From the NCBI RefSeq assembly GCF_013373865.1, contig NC_050476.1, positions 18,799,686-18,863,685 of the forward strand: DNA of 64,000 nucleotides. Reading direction: 5' to 3'. Each line of letters starts with the position of its first letter. Position 1 is the stretch's first letter. The DNA is from Monomorium pharaonis. Lineage: Eukaryota; Arthropoda; Insecta; Hymenoptera; Formicidae. The notes under the pieces were generated by a model. That model ran no database searches. It had not been told where the DNA came from and saw nothing but the letters and a program-made list of their open reading frames with translations. Positions 27,613-42,500 of the stretch are shown here, piece after piece. The position numbers were made by a program, and so were the translations under genes.

Positions 27613-30600
27613 TTTACACTTTTAGATCCAATATAAAACTTGCACAATAAAAAATTTCGAAATTAGAAAGATATCTATCTCTTCCCCTACTGCGTATCTT
27701 TTAGTTAGTATTTTAACTATTCTTGTCCAAGCTTATCAAGTTTAAATAAATCGCCGATATAATTCGCGGATTATACAAAGCGGATCTACAAGCAAAAAGG
27801 GAAAGAGAAAGACGGAAAGAGAGAGAAATTGAACGTCGGAGAAGCGTCTTACGTGGAATCTGCCATGAAGTATCAGCAATCGTTATTATTGATGGCCGTC
27901 GTGTTCGAAATGTTCCGGACATCGTGCTGACAAGTGTCCTCTCAGCAGGAAAGGCTCAAGTACGAACTCATGCGAAATCTAGGTCCAATAGGGAGGTTAA
28001 CCCTCCTTTGAATGACCGTTCATTTACTACCCAGAGTTACTGCCCCTGTCGATATAGGGACCCTCGTTTACGTCATATATGTTACAGAGATATATGAAAG
28101 TCTGTTTCCTGCTCGCAAGTTATGAGCGAGTAGAATATTAGGGTATCTCTTTTTCCGGGGTAGCATCGCGCTTTGAAGTATTTCCGTTGCAATCGAAAAT
28201 TTTCTCTAAAATTAATGATACATCAGACTATGATAGATAAAGAAATTCTTTCTCGCAACGTGGTATTTACCACGTTGGAAAGGAAATGTAGGAGAGAAAT
28301 GTAGCTTAAAATACAACTTCGCCGAATGAAGTTATTATTGAGAAGTATGTGGTAGCTAAAAGAGCGAGAAGATATTTTCTCGCAAAATACATACAAAATA
28401 TACACAGAGGGTTTCTTTAAAGAGAACTTTAAAGGGATATTCTCGCTTTTAGTATCACATACAAATATATATATACATATATATATATATATATTTAAAC
28501 AATTTTTAGAGAAAAATAAAAGTTATAAATTTAGAACTTTTGATATGATATACATTTGTTTTGCGATATTTTGATGTCCTTTATAATTTTGCTCAAAATT
28601 AGAAAAAATATAATATTTTTAGTAGTTCTTTAAAAACCTGTATAAGCGTGTCAGAAAAATCCTAGTCATCTATTGCCACGATTTAACATGTATAAATTAT
28701 GTAAAATAAAATATTGAAAGAAATTCTTAATCAACATAAATGCTGTTCTTGTCCGGTCTACAACCAAATTTTAAATAACTAATTTTTCACTGGATGACAA
28801 AAAAGTTCGATTTTTTCGCTTTTTTTAAGAACTCCGGTAAAAATTATATTTTCTTATCAAAAGAATCGAAAAATTGAATTTTTTATTTGATTGTAAATCG
28901 AACGAGAAAGAAATCTTTTAAATTTTGAGCCAACTGAATGATTATGGCAACTTTTTAAAAAATGCTAAAAAGAGTGTTAAAAATTTCACAAAAGTTTATA
29001 TATTGATAAAAACTTTTGCAAGTTACCTACTTTTAATCCTTCTCTCTCTCCCTCTCTCCCTCTCTCTGTTCTTCAAAGTTTAAACCATTAACACGAGTAA
29101 GTAAAGAAGCGGCTGTGTTTGTCGCACAATTTTAAAATTAAAAATATATTTGTGAGATATGCATATAAAATAATATTAGGCGCGATGCGTATAAACAAAC
29201 GCTTGAAAAAATACGTTATTCTCCTTTAGAATTTCCGCAACATTTGTTTTTCAAGATTTTTATCTCTCGCGTCGATGTCCATTATTTATTTTTACTTTTA
29301 TGTTGGCGAGACAATTTCCGCCAACGACGACCACGACAACGATGACAACGACGATCCTTCATGTCACGTGCAAACTCCACAATACACGGGGAGGCTTGTT
29401 AAAGACGACGGTGAACTCCTGTGAAACTTTTATGCGGGAGTTCCTGCACTCGCGCTGCACTTACCCGCTGATTATCACGGGAGGGACGAATTCGCACAAA
29501 TTCGCACAAAGGAACCGAAGGAAGGGCAGGGTGGGGTGGAAGAAACTTGCACCGCGGATTCCCGGCGCGTTATCCGCGGAGTTTATTTCGAGTAGGTGAC
29601 CTAGAATAACGCGCCTTCGCTTTATGGGAGCTGCGCGCGACAGCCGGCACGCGGTACATAACGCGGGAAGAGAAAGTAGTCGGAGGGAAAATAAACCATT
29701 TTACCGCCTCGCCGTCCATCGCGAGGGGTAGGAGGGTGCGGGAGGACGACACGGGGTGGAATGTGCGGCGAACTGAATGAAACCGTTCCGGATGGATTTC
29801 TGCGAGCCGTACGGCTCGCGAGAAGTACCCGCAGACGGTCATAAATTTCCGCGTTCTTATCGCTATTCCGTTTTTCTTTCGATGGAAGTTGGAGCTACAT
29901 AAAACTACTTGGGACGGCGTGAATGTTCGTAACGACGTGTGACGTACATCCCGTCCGTGCCATTTTTTATTTGAACAAACTGTTATTAATGATAAATAAA
30001 CTTAGGATCGATAATGGCACAGTCGAGCGAAGAAGAACGCCATTTTTCGGTCCAATAACTTTTTGCGTGATTTTTTTATTTTTTCCAATTTTCAGCTCGA
30101 TAAACGAATTGATAAAAACGAAATGCAAGAAGGTTCAGCTTCGAAACCGCGAAGCCAAGGTGATATTTCGCAATAAATTTTTTTGCGCACTGAGAAAAAG
30201 AGTTTATTAATCAAGCTTTGGCAGAATAATTTCAATTAAACGTTTGATTAATATAATCAAATATTTTGTAACATTTAGTAGTTATATTAATAGTAAACAA
30301 ACAAATGATTAATTATTAAAAAATTACTAAATATTACTAAACGTTTGGCCTCATATTAACAAACATTTAATTAAAATTATTTTACCAAACCCTAGTATAA
30401 ATTATCATCTGGATTTAATCATTATTACCAATTTTTTTTTATTGCAACGTCTCGGGAAAAATTTTTTTATAAAAAACATAGATAAATATATATAAAATAT
30501 GTCCATATATGTTTACACTAGTTTCTTTTCTTTTGTAACATTTTTGTTTGATACAAAAGAATAATAATTATACTGAAAAGACAAAAACTATTTAAAAACA

Positions 30601-33600
30601 TCATTTTTGCATTGCTTCTTTTATAAAAAACTAGGTATAAAAAATAAGAAAAAACTATCCATATATAATCACATATATTCTACGAATCAAAAATATATAA
30701 GAATATATATAACCAATTTTTTCCCATTTCTTCAAACTGGAATTTTTGTAAAAAAAAACAATGCAAAAATTGTCTTTTTAATTAGTTTCTGTTTTTAAAA
30801 TATAACTATTATTTATTTTATATCAAACATAAATTTTACAAAAAAAGAAACTAGTATATGTAAACATATATGAACATATTCTATACATATTTATGTTTTT
30901 ATATAAAAAATTTTTCTCGGGATATTAAGATACTTGTTAACATCAAAATCGTATTGAATTACTTATTAATTTAAATTATAATATTTCAATTTAGTACTGT
31001 GTTTTTAAAACCAACAAATAATCAGCGCGCAGTTTGCACAAGCTGTAAAAGTTCACAAAAAATTATTAAGGGTCAATATCCATTTCGACCGACAAATAAC
31101 GTTCTTCTTCTCTTGATTGTATTATTCAATCTGTTATTATTATGCTTTGTTTACAATTGAGAATTACAATTGAGAATAACAATAATATTAATAAATTTGA
31201 TCTCAAATATATCTATATTATAATGCGTAAATTATTTATAAATATTATATTCGTGTATTCTATTACAGGAAATATTGTACAATTTAGTGGTTATAATTTA
31301 TGTATGTAACGATGCTGTTTTGCATATTAATTTGCAGCTTTATAATCGACGGCCATGAAGCTGCGCAAACGGATTCAATTAATTGTCGACAGCGATACCT
31401 GACTTCGCTTTATCTTAACGTCATTTCACGAAAAAGTACTGTCGAGATGATAAGAATTCCAGGGAATGTCCGTCCTGGTAATACAATCAGGAATGTCGTT
31501 GGATAAGATTGTTGCGTCGACGAGGCGACAACAAGACGACGGAAAGAAGCATATAAAATAGAAAACGCAGCGAAAGAAAAGTGAATGAGCGCGTCGTAAA
31601 TATATAACAGGGGGAGCGGCTTTGTGTAGTTACAGGGATGTTTTATTGTTTGACATTTCATCGGGACATGTAAAATAATGTATATATGCGCAAAACTTTC
31701 AGAAATATAAAACATATTGTACAAACGTAAATATGCAACATGTAAGTCGGAAAAAAGTTTTTATTTAGTTAATTTTCTTTGAATAATTACTGAAAGATAA
31801 TTCTTCAGACAGCATCTGAATAAATCACAGATTCTTTTTGATTTAAAATAAATTAATTAAATATGTCATAATAGAATATTCTTTAGACCAAAAAATTAAT
31901 ATTGATGCAACTTTATCGAGCAAAGCTTCTCAACAAAGTTGTTCCGCACAGTGGCGGCATTTGCAATGCAAATCTTTATCGATTAATTAATTGTAGTTTA
32001 ATAACAAATGTCATGTTTATAATCTCTTACAATAATTCATATAATTTATAATTGATAACACATATAGCTCGTTTAGCTGGCATGTATGAATTTAGGTCAG
32101 CAGACAGCGATTGGAACTCACAATAAATCAAAAAAAAAATTTAAAAAGAATACTACAACATGACAGAACACATGAACACGTGCATTATTCCTGAATATTA
32201 CACAAATTAATAAATAATTTAAAAAGTATAATGTAAAATAGTAGGTAATTAAAATTGTAATTTTATAAAAGTATAAAAAATTATAAATTTAGGTAACATA
32301 GTTCTCTCTTAATTATAAATAATAAAGGCTAGACAGAAACAATTTATATTCGCAATTTGTGCCAAAGATGTCATATATTCTCTATGTGTAAATGCCACTT
32401 GCTCCTTTTTTTTTGTTCTACCTCACGAGTATACTTGTTTTAAAAATAAGAAGAGCAGAAAAGCGTAAGAGGTAATAGAATTTTATCCTATAAGAAAAAG
32501 TTCCATCAACTTAAATTTACCGCAATTTAATTAGTCTCCTCTCATTCTAAAAATCTCTTCTGCGTTATGTGATATACACAGGGGTAGGGGAGATTTAATT
32601 AATACTAAGTGATTTCGCAGGCTGCGAAAAAGGTAAGCGAAAAATGCGAAGTAATAATGAAAATGAGAAGGTGAATTTTCTTCGTAAACTCCGTAATTCT
32701 ATTTCTCGAAATAAGAACTGGAAACGGCAGTAAATACTTCGGGATATATGCTTAAAGAAATAAATGGGAAAAAAATATATCTGTCATCCGATGAGCGTTT
32801 AGCCACGGCGCACGTATATTTTTCTTTCTCGCTGTGAAAAAAAAAACACCAATCGTGAAATTTCTCGGATTCCGTAACGGAAAACTACAACAAAGGAGAG
32901 AGGGGGAAAAAAGTAGGAAAAACTGGCGCGGCAGAAGATATCGACACTGCCGAGTTAAAAATCACAAAGGTGTCCGTTCGGAGAGGGAGCTTTTTCGCCT
33001 TTCGCGTGGAAGCTGGCGCAAATTAACGTGTCTCGTGCATTTTCGCGTTCCCCGGTGGGTTTTCACATTTCAATACCGCTACGCACCGATACGCAGATTA
33101 AATACGGAGACTCGAAATATTTGTACGATAACTGTACATATCTCGATTTAAAGCCAAATTGTTTTATTTAACTTGATTTTATTTAACGAATTTTCTATCT
33201 CAAATCGTATTGAAAAAAAGGAATTGGAAAACTTTTTTTTTAACGTTTTCATAAACTGACGTTCTAGAAAAAAAAATGAACGCGTATTACAGATATTTTA
33301 TATTAGCACGATACCGAGAGAATTTTTCAAATAATCTGCAGCGCCTGATTTAATTATACTGGCGAATACAATCGAGTGAAATAAACGCACGGTGTGTACT
33401 GCACAAATAAATAGGGTCGGAAAAATCTTTGGACCAAAATGAAATTGCTATCGTAACGTTACTCAAACTAATAACGTTGATCACTTCAATCCTATTCCCT
33501 TTAGCTGTACATCTATATTTCTGTCAATAATCCCGTCGTGCCAAATAATTCTTGTACCATGTTATCACCTTCTATACAGGGTATTTCTTGTAACTTGATC

Positions 33601-36469
33601 ATTTAGATATCATTGATTTTAGAAAATAAAATGGCATATTTTTATTAACGTAATAATTTAAAATAATAATTCAAGTGTAATCCTTTTATATTTAATATCA
33701 TAAATTCAACATATCTTATACAATTAATTTATTTTTTAGGAATTACGTAATGAAAATATGGCGTCTATCTCAAAAAATATTGACAATGTCGAAATCTCTT
33801 AAAATAATAAGCGTGCAAAAAGTTGCTGCCAATATAATATTTGCTTCTTTCAAACAAACAACTTTTTTTCCTTTGGTATTGAACATTAAAAATAACAGAG
33901 GTATTCTAAATGATCGAGAGTTACGGGAAACATTCTACAGTATAACTCAACGTATATAAATTTCAAAATATACCTCTCCCTGGACGAGCGCATGTCGACA
34001 ATTTTAAAAGGTTCGCGCGACTTAGATTTTGGGGGCACAATATGTGCCCGAGCAAAGTAAAATTTAAAACGGGAATACACGATGAGCGCCGAGAACGTTG
34101 TTTGCAATCAAGCTGCGCGCGAATCGTTTTCATTTACAATAATTGTGTGTTACAATTACATTAATTCCGTTTCAGAGGAACGAAGACATCAAACGAATTC
34201 AGAAGTACATGATCGACAGGCTGGAATCGGAATCCAAGCGTTGCGACCGCGACGCCATATTCGGGCCAGGTAAGCGGGGAATAAGAAATTTCGCCAGGGG
34301 ATATAAAACGCGCGAGAGGAATTTTTGTTACCGGGTCGTCATGATATTCCGTCACGAGGGGGAAGGCGATTGTGTGCGCCGACACTGCGTGTCACGCGGC
34401 TTGGCATGATTTCCATTAAAAGAGCACGCGTCTAGTAGTAAAACTTACCATATGCTCGAACGATCTTGAGCGCCTGGTGCGAATCTCACCCGTCGCTGCG
34501 CCGCCGGCTGCTTCCTATCATTCATCATTCGTAATCTCCACCGTGCCGCGCGTCTGATCCACTCGTGGCTGCCACTCTAGATCTGCCTCGCGTGAAAATT
34601 ATGACCGATTGTTGCGTATTATCGCGTTTTAATTAATATATCGCCGCATCGGTCATTTGGGTAAATATAATATACGATATAGGCGAACCGCGGGCCATTT
34701 AATTGTATTTGGAAACGCGAGGGGAAAGATCGATCACGGACTGCGGATAATTATCATACGTAATATCGTAAATAATTTGGCTAATTCCACTGTTATTTCA
34801 CAGCGATACGTTTTAATAACATGTTAGGTGTTTCTTGCGGCATTCTGTTGCGCGTTTAAATGAATGTTATTAAATTAAAGGTTGCCGGCAATACCGCGCT
34901 TTGTTTTATATTTACATTACATCTATTAAGCAAAATCTAAAAATAAAACGTTAAAAGTAAATACAATTATTGGAAAGTACTTTCTATTAAATATGATAAC
35001 AGTTTTTATAATATTGTTTCAAGTTTCATACTAATTAAGTTTTTCGTAAGATGAAATCGACATTGTCGGTAGTGACATTTTTTTTCTTTTATTGATACAA
35101 AAGTTAATATATATAAGAATTCTTATTAGAAGCTTTTTACTTTAATACGAAACGTTTCTTGACGATTTATACAAATACTTTGTACTTTATTTACACAAAA
35201 CGCACGATATAGTAATATATAAAGATTAGAGATTAGATTATTAACTTAATACATCTTATAATAATTGCCTTTTATTTTATTTTTTATGGTTTTTATCCCA
35301 ATTTTATGTTTAAAATATTATGAAAAAAATTCAAGAGAGAAAAGTATTACCAAAATAGTTTTAGAAAGTTAGAATCATAAAATAATCTAATATATTATTA
35401 TCAATAATATACTCATTGTTAAACTGTGCAATTTGCAAAAGAAAAAATCATACAAGTTTGATTATTATTTGCAAAAGAAAAAAATTATGCAAATTAAATT
35501 CTCATTTATAATAAACTGATATTTATACTTGGAATCTCCACTGTTAAAATTATGGGCTCCATATTTTTCAAATAAATAATTCGTCAAATTTGAACTGCAA
35601 TAAATCATTACAACCCAATTTAGGTTTAGAGCTGGTTTCAAAGTCTTTCAATTTTAATGTTGATAGCTCAGAGATTCTAGATTCTCGAAGAAGAAACCAA
35701 AAAGATGACTAACAATAAGTTAAGTAACAGTTACCTAAAGAAAAGAACAAATTAAATTACGGTTACTGAAAAAACGTAATTCTAATTGTAATTGCAATAA
35801 TTGGAAGTAACGAATTACTTGCCAGTCCTATCCATATTTCTGTCAATATTAATACAGTGCATAATTTATTTTCTAAGAAAAGAAAAAGTGTCAACGTTCA
35901 AAAGATCTTTGTCAGTATTGACGCCGTTTCTCTATCGCGCATTACTTGCACATTTTTATCACAATAACGATACGATCGCGATTTTATAAATTCGGAGGGA
36001 GTTCCTCTTCCACTTTTATCGTGTCATAACAAGGGACAATTCAATTTATGCTTCTGCGCGATTCGCGTAGAATGAAAACGGTAATTCGCGACGCTCGCGT
36101 CGAACTATAATTTATGACGGCTCCGGCAATCGGCGGCGCTGGCAGTGTACGGGTAAACAATTCGAAAATCAACAGGTTATAAACTCGCATAATGCGCCCC
36201 GGGAAGGATGATCCATGAAAGATGATGCGCGAACAAACTGGAGCTTGTCCGCGCGCGCGCGCGCGCGCGCGCTTCCTCGCACGTGTCGCGGCACACGCGT
36301 TTCGCGTTTCCGCGCGTGTACACTCGCGAGTAAACAATGTCCATAGAATGTCTCCGGAGCAATTAACGTCGCAATTAATCCCGCATCGCGATGCTGCCCC
36401 GTTCGACGAAATCAAACGCGAAGCGCTACCGCCATTAATTACACAAGCGGCATTGTACGACGAAGTGCG

Positions 36470-36509
<40 letters not shown>

Positions 36510-39500
36510 CGCGAGTTTCATTTATTGTGTCGCCTCACAAAGGAAAGTTTGTAAGGCAACTCGCGCGCTGCAACGTGCGCCGCTTAACACGCCGAGTCGC
36601 ACACCCCGGAGAGACGATTGTTTTATTAACTTGAATCTCAATTTCCACGCGTAAATCCCCTTCGATCATTAGGGCGGAATGATTGAGCACAATTCGCAGA
36701 GCGTCTTACAAAAGCATTCATCGCATTTCGCAGTTCGATCTCTCGTACAAAGGGAGGAGGAGGAGGGGGAGAGGAACGCTTTAACTCGGGATTAACTGAA
36801 GTTTTTTATAAAATGGAAATGCATAGTCTCGGTGCAGAAAGCTTCGGTAAATTACTTCATCTTTTTACGACCGTTAAGAAGCAAAAAATTTAAATGCAGC
36901 TCGAAAGAATAAAGACCCGATGAGCGATGTAGATTATAGTTCACGCAGTTACACGAAGTTACCTTTTTTAATTCCGCCGCTTTGCATAATTCACTTTTAT
37001 GTATAATTTATGGAGTGCCCAGATTTTAAACACCGCACCCGACGACCAGACGAACTTTTTTATTGGTCTTATAAAATACGTTATACGAAAGTTTCGCACA
37101 TTTCCCTGCTTATTGTCTCGGACATGTTTTTTTCTGCCATTTTTCTTATCTTGAAATATAACAGAAAATAAGTAAATTATTTTCTGAGATAATAAATACA
37201 AAAAAAGAAATGAAATGCCCTTAACGTAATTATTAGTGCGTAAATTGATATTTGTTTATTGAGACGATTAATCAAATGAAATAAAGTAAGTAGTAGCGCC
37301 GACATAAATTTACGCACCAACAATCGCGTTGGTTCTGAAGATTTCATTTTATCTCGTATTTAATTTAAAATATTAATAAAAAGGGTTTCCTACAAAAAAA
37401 CCAAACAAGTCTATTTTTTTTCCAAATCCAGGTCACAGCGTCAAATTTATTTTCTATCAATAGCGTCGCCCAGTGAACAATTTTATTCCGACAAGAATTA
37501 AACAAAAAAATACGCGCAATAAAAATGTATAGAAGTAAGTAGTAAAATAAAAGTTTTTCCGGAGGGGAAGAATCTAGGAGAAGATTCCTCAAAATATTAA
37601 AATTTCTCAATAACATTGTCTTAATTCTTGTTCAAATGTGTCTATTATATTCAAGAAAAAATTACCACATCTATATGAAAAAGGATTTTGTTATCAAAAG
37701 CAACTTGTAAATAAAAAGTGAAAAAATTATTGCTTTATATTTTAAATAATATTCTCTTCTTTATCTTTTGTCATTATTAATGTTATTAAAAAAGTACATG
37801 TAAAATATTATGGGATAAATGCGTACGAATATAAAACAAATATAAAATTTCCACAAGAATGCAGACATTAAACAAATGCAGGTACTTTTTATATTTTTTC
37901 TTTTAAATTCTCTTAAATCTTTAAAATATTAATTAAAACCGGCACCTTTGTTCTTATGTTTATTATATGTCCGAAAGATAATTATTATATTTACAATACA
38001 CAGTGCCAGTTTAAAGATAAGAAGTTTCTTATTCTATTTAGTGAAAATTATACTTTTCGGGCTTTAATTCTTGTAGAACACATTTTAAGACTCCACGTTA
38101 TATTCTTAAAGCATAAAAGCCAGCACTGATAAAAAAATATGTTGTATTTGTAACTATAAATGCATAGTAAAATAATTATAGTTAATAATATCATTTTTAT
38201 AGTAATTATTACTATGATATTGATAATAATAACTATATATTTATGATAAATGTTTATAATGATGATTTTATGATACAACTAACTGTGTAAAAATCTCCAT
38301 TTTGATTATAGCAATCATATCATAAGTTGCCTAAACTAATATTATGGTTATGAGAACTATAATATAGTTTAAACCAACATAAATTTATGGTCCATTGGGG
38401 ACCCAACCATTTAATATAATAAATTTATGTTGGTTATTAGTTGTACTATAAAATGATTATTATAAGCATTTACCATAAATATATAGTTATCATTACCAAT
38501 ATTATAGTAATAATTATTATAAAAATAATATATTCCTAACTATAATTATTTTACTATGCAATTATAGTTACAAATACAACATATTTTTCAGTGAGGGCAC
38601 ACGCAAACGAAATACTTCGTTGTTCAAGTTTTAAGTCGCTTTATGCTTCCATCTGAAGTTTCGTCCAAATTGACAAGCTCGATTGTGCAAATCTCGTTAG
38701 TCCGAACGCCGGAACTCCATTCGAGAAAGCACAGCGCGCGGTGCCCTCGAAGGAAAGACTCATCTACACACTCTTTCTTCCTCCCCTCGCTTTTCGAATG
38801 CGATTACCGATGTAGCATATCCGCTTCCGTTTAAGATTTAAGCGTAACTTTTCTCCTCGCTCTTAAACAAAACTATCGTCACGCATATGGCGCGCAAGGG
38901 AATACGTGATGCATCGGATGACGCACGGCGTAATTCGCCGCGGCTCACACGTAACATATAATGAATATGCCGATAATATCGAGATACATTGTTTCAAGTA
39001 AATGCGCGCGAGCGGCCCGCGCTCTCCGTGCGTTCTACATAATTCTGCACTCGCATACAGAATCGCGGATGCACGATATACATCATGTGGGAATACGCGC
39101 GGGCTAAATGCAATTCCACATGGATCTGCAGGACTTAATAGGATTCCGGGATTCCTATTCCTGTAAGCCGCTGAAAGACCCCGCCTCGGGCAATCCGGAG
39201 GACCCGCGTCGAATTTCGCACTCGGCTGCGAACGGCGAGCAATCCCCGACGACGACGGCGACGGTGATCAGGCCGGTCGGTCCTGCATTATTCCCGTTTA
39301 TGGCAAACGGCCGATTCGCTCGAAATAACGTTAATAATACAGCGCGTTAATAATAATGCAGCGAGGATATATATGTATAATCGGATCTCTCTGTATCGTG
39401 CTTGCCGTCGTGGTGCCATTGTTTCTACACCCGGGCCGCGCCACCAGAGATCCGAATGCGAATGGAAGATCGGCGGATATTTCGTACGTTTCGTGAAAAC

Positions 39501-42500
39501 GAGTTTATTGGCGCGTGTCCGGCGGATATAAAGGACTTAATGTAGAAAATATCCGGCGTGGATTAACTCCGCCGAAGTCGTAATTAAAAATTTGTCATAA
39601 ACAGAATTGCGCGCAAACGGTTTGCCAAAAAGTGGGAATATTTCCCAACTGTATCTCTCCTGCGTGCCGTACGTATGTATATTAATTATATTGCTTCGCT
39701 ACTGTGTCGCATATGTATGTATAATACGCCCAGAAAAATTTATTCTCATGCTGAGCAAGCAAAGCAGTTTCTCACTTTTTAGTTTTACTACACTGAAAAA
39801 AAAATTGTAATATATTTAATAAGATATGTAGTTGTGGGCTGCCAACTACAAATATACTGAATACAATAATATATGCTATTGCAGTATCAACATTGTACTT
39901 GCATTAATAGCAAATATTATTGTATTGAGTATTTTACGTAGTTAGCAGCCCGCAATCACACTGAGAAAAAAGTGACTAGTATTTGCAACTATAATTGCAT
40001 AGTAAAATAATTATAGTTGCAAATATTATTTTTATAGTTATTATTGCTATAATGTTAGTGTAAATAACCATATATGTATAGTTGTGCCAAACAGGGTAAA
40101 AATTTTACTATAAACTAAAGAGTTTACTATAAATTATAATAATTTCTACTATACATATTCTACCATACATAAATCACAATTATGGCACGTTTAACCATAC
40201 ATATGTTTGTATGAACAAATGTTATAGCTATTGTAACAATAATATAGTTAACTATAATTTATATTGTTAATTTAACTATAAAAATATTGTTACGGCCAAA
40301 AATAACTATAAATTATGGTTAATGCAATTATTTTTTTCTCTCAGTGCACATATGTTATTGACTATATTACTTTTTTTTCTGTGTGCTATTTACTTTTTTA
40401 GATTTGGTTTTAAATAACGGTTATCTCTGCAAAATCTTCTTGATGAATAGATTTAAAATACGTTTGTTATTTACTTGAAACAAGTAAGATTTATTTAAAA
40501 TAAACTTCTGTATACATGCAGAAAAATGTGTATTTGAATTAAATAAGTATTATTTATTTTAAATAATTTATAAGTTTTTATATCCGCAAATCTATCGTAA
40601 GTTTGTCATAAGTAACAAATTTATTCAAAATTTATTCTGAATCCTAATAATTTAACGCTTTAATTAAGTTAAAATAAAAATCTGATTTAATTACCACTTT
40701 GACTTTTCTTCAATTCGATTTTGTAATATTCTTCGAGAAAGGAGTATAAATGTTTTTTCAAGTATGACAATGAGAGTTTTTCTAAAATTTGTGAGGAGTA
40801 TATTTTATATATTTTAAGACTTATCAAGAAAATATTCTTTATTGAAGATAACCGTTGCTTATTAGAAGGAAAAAAGTGAATTGTATAATCGCTTTTCTTG
40901 ACAGTAGAATAAATATTTTTCTGTGTGCCATAATAATTACGCTGCTGTTCCAAATAATCTACTCTATTTATCTCTGCGCTAATCTTTCAATGCGATCTCT
41001 ATTCAGGCTGGTGTCCAGAGATTTGGGATGGGATACTATGTTGGAACTCGACGGCACCTGGACAACTGGCCGTTCAGCAGTGCCCCTCTTACTTCGTGGG
41101 CTTCGACTCTCGTGTACGTAGCTATGATCATGTTAAATTCAGCCCTAATTGATCCGCCTAGATGTCCCGAAAGCTCGTCTCGAAATTCTATTCGGTAATA
41201 TAATATCACTGGAACGAATTAATATCGAGATTTACTTACAACCGCGAGAAGCTTGATTGGATCAGTTTCCCATATCAGTTTTCTTCAACAACGCCGCTCT
41301 CTGACATAGGACTCTCGCGAATCGACGTAATAAAATCCAGTTTTCATATTCAAGTGACTTTGCGTTTAGACCAGATATGTCCGAATGACTTGATGAATTT
41401 GCCATATTGTTTTATACTTTTCTTGCGTTCAACTATCATAGCAGATGATCCGCGAATTAAAATTTTCTATTTTTCAAATAAAATCGATTTGAAATGTAAC
41501 TTCAATATGTGAAATGCACTTCTGTTTCGACATGTTCTCTCGTAGTTCGAGAGGTACCGGTATATTACTATATTTTTGTTAACTCTCCGAACGTCAAAAT
41601 TTGTAATACAGTTATTGATGCTGAATCTGTGAAACCTTAATTTATATTAATTAAAAAATACTAATTAATTTTAAGGGCGTATTCTCGTTGTTATTTTCAT
41701 ATCTTTTTTTAAACCTTTTTCCTAAAGTATAACAGCTATATAAACTTATATAAAATTTAGTATGTCTTTACGAACGATATAGGGCAAAAAGTATTGATTT
41801 TTCCTCTCAAAGTGGCAAATAAGGAACTCATAATTTTCAATAGATTTTGATCCGTTGAATCTGAAAAGAAAAAGATTTTAAAAAGATGACACTTAGGAAA
41901 ACTTAAATTAAAGAAAAAAAGTAATCCACAAAAATAAATATCCACAATATTGTAAATAGTAATTTTTTGATGATTTTAACGTGTATTTTCTAATTATTTT
42001 ACAAAAAAAAAGAAAATCTATGCATTCTTGTTATATTTTTAATTTACTAAATTAAATGGTATTAATTTTAACTATTTAATTTCTATGCAGGAAAGTAAAG
42101 AGTCTGAAATGAATTTTGTAAATCTACTTAGAGCGTTTCAACTTTTGAAGTCGTTCTAACTTATTATCGAACTGAAATAAATAACATATTTTGCCATTTT
42201 TTACTGTTTGAATCTGAAGAACACAATGTCTAAAAGAACATTATATTTGGGAAAAATTTGAAAAATTAATAGTGAAAGAGAAGATTAAAAAATGCTGTAC
42301 AATGCATGTATTTTAAGTATTGCATGTGTAATCTCTTGTATTTTTCACTTTTTTATTAATTTAAAAATATGTAAAAAATGGCGAAATATGTTGTTTATTT
42401 ACGTTCATTAATAAGTTGGAATGATTTCGAAAGTTGAAACACTCTAAACAGGTTTACAAAGTCATTTCACCGGCTTTTTCCTGCATTTAGTCGAGATTGA

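Larger units (their letters stand above)
21973..34175 (+). other. Receptor intron 1 (12.2 kb)
   Basis: AT-rich intron with a TA microsatellite (23816-23858), a perfect 66 bp palindrome (27561-27626), and foldback elements at 30188-30400 and 30451-30921. A CpG-rich island of about 600 bp lies at 29300-29930 and could be an alternative promoter or enhancer (inference). I found no convincing extra exon. Confidence 0.6.
34270..41006 (+). other. Receptor intron 2 (6.7 kb)
   Basis: Contains CpG-rich patches at 36000-36760 (with a CG run at 36250-36272 and GA run at 36472-36505) and 38640-39600. A cluster of CACTGA-ended foldback elements lies at 38124-40346. Open frames in the GC-rich patches are not recognised. 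Confidence 0.6.

Noticed and set aside
31300..31506. Open frame in receptor intron 1 with a hydrophobic, signal-peptide-like start
   Set aside because: It looked like the missing leader exon, but I found no good phase-0 donor that would join it to 34176. The better GT sites (CCTG|gtaata, AAAA|gtactg) are out of phase.
39108..39350. 80-codon open frame in intron 2
   Set aside because: GC-rich patch, no domain, no splice sites matching the receptor frame.
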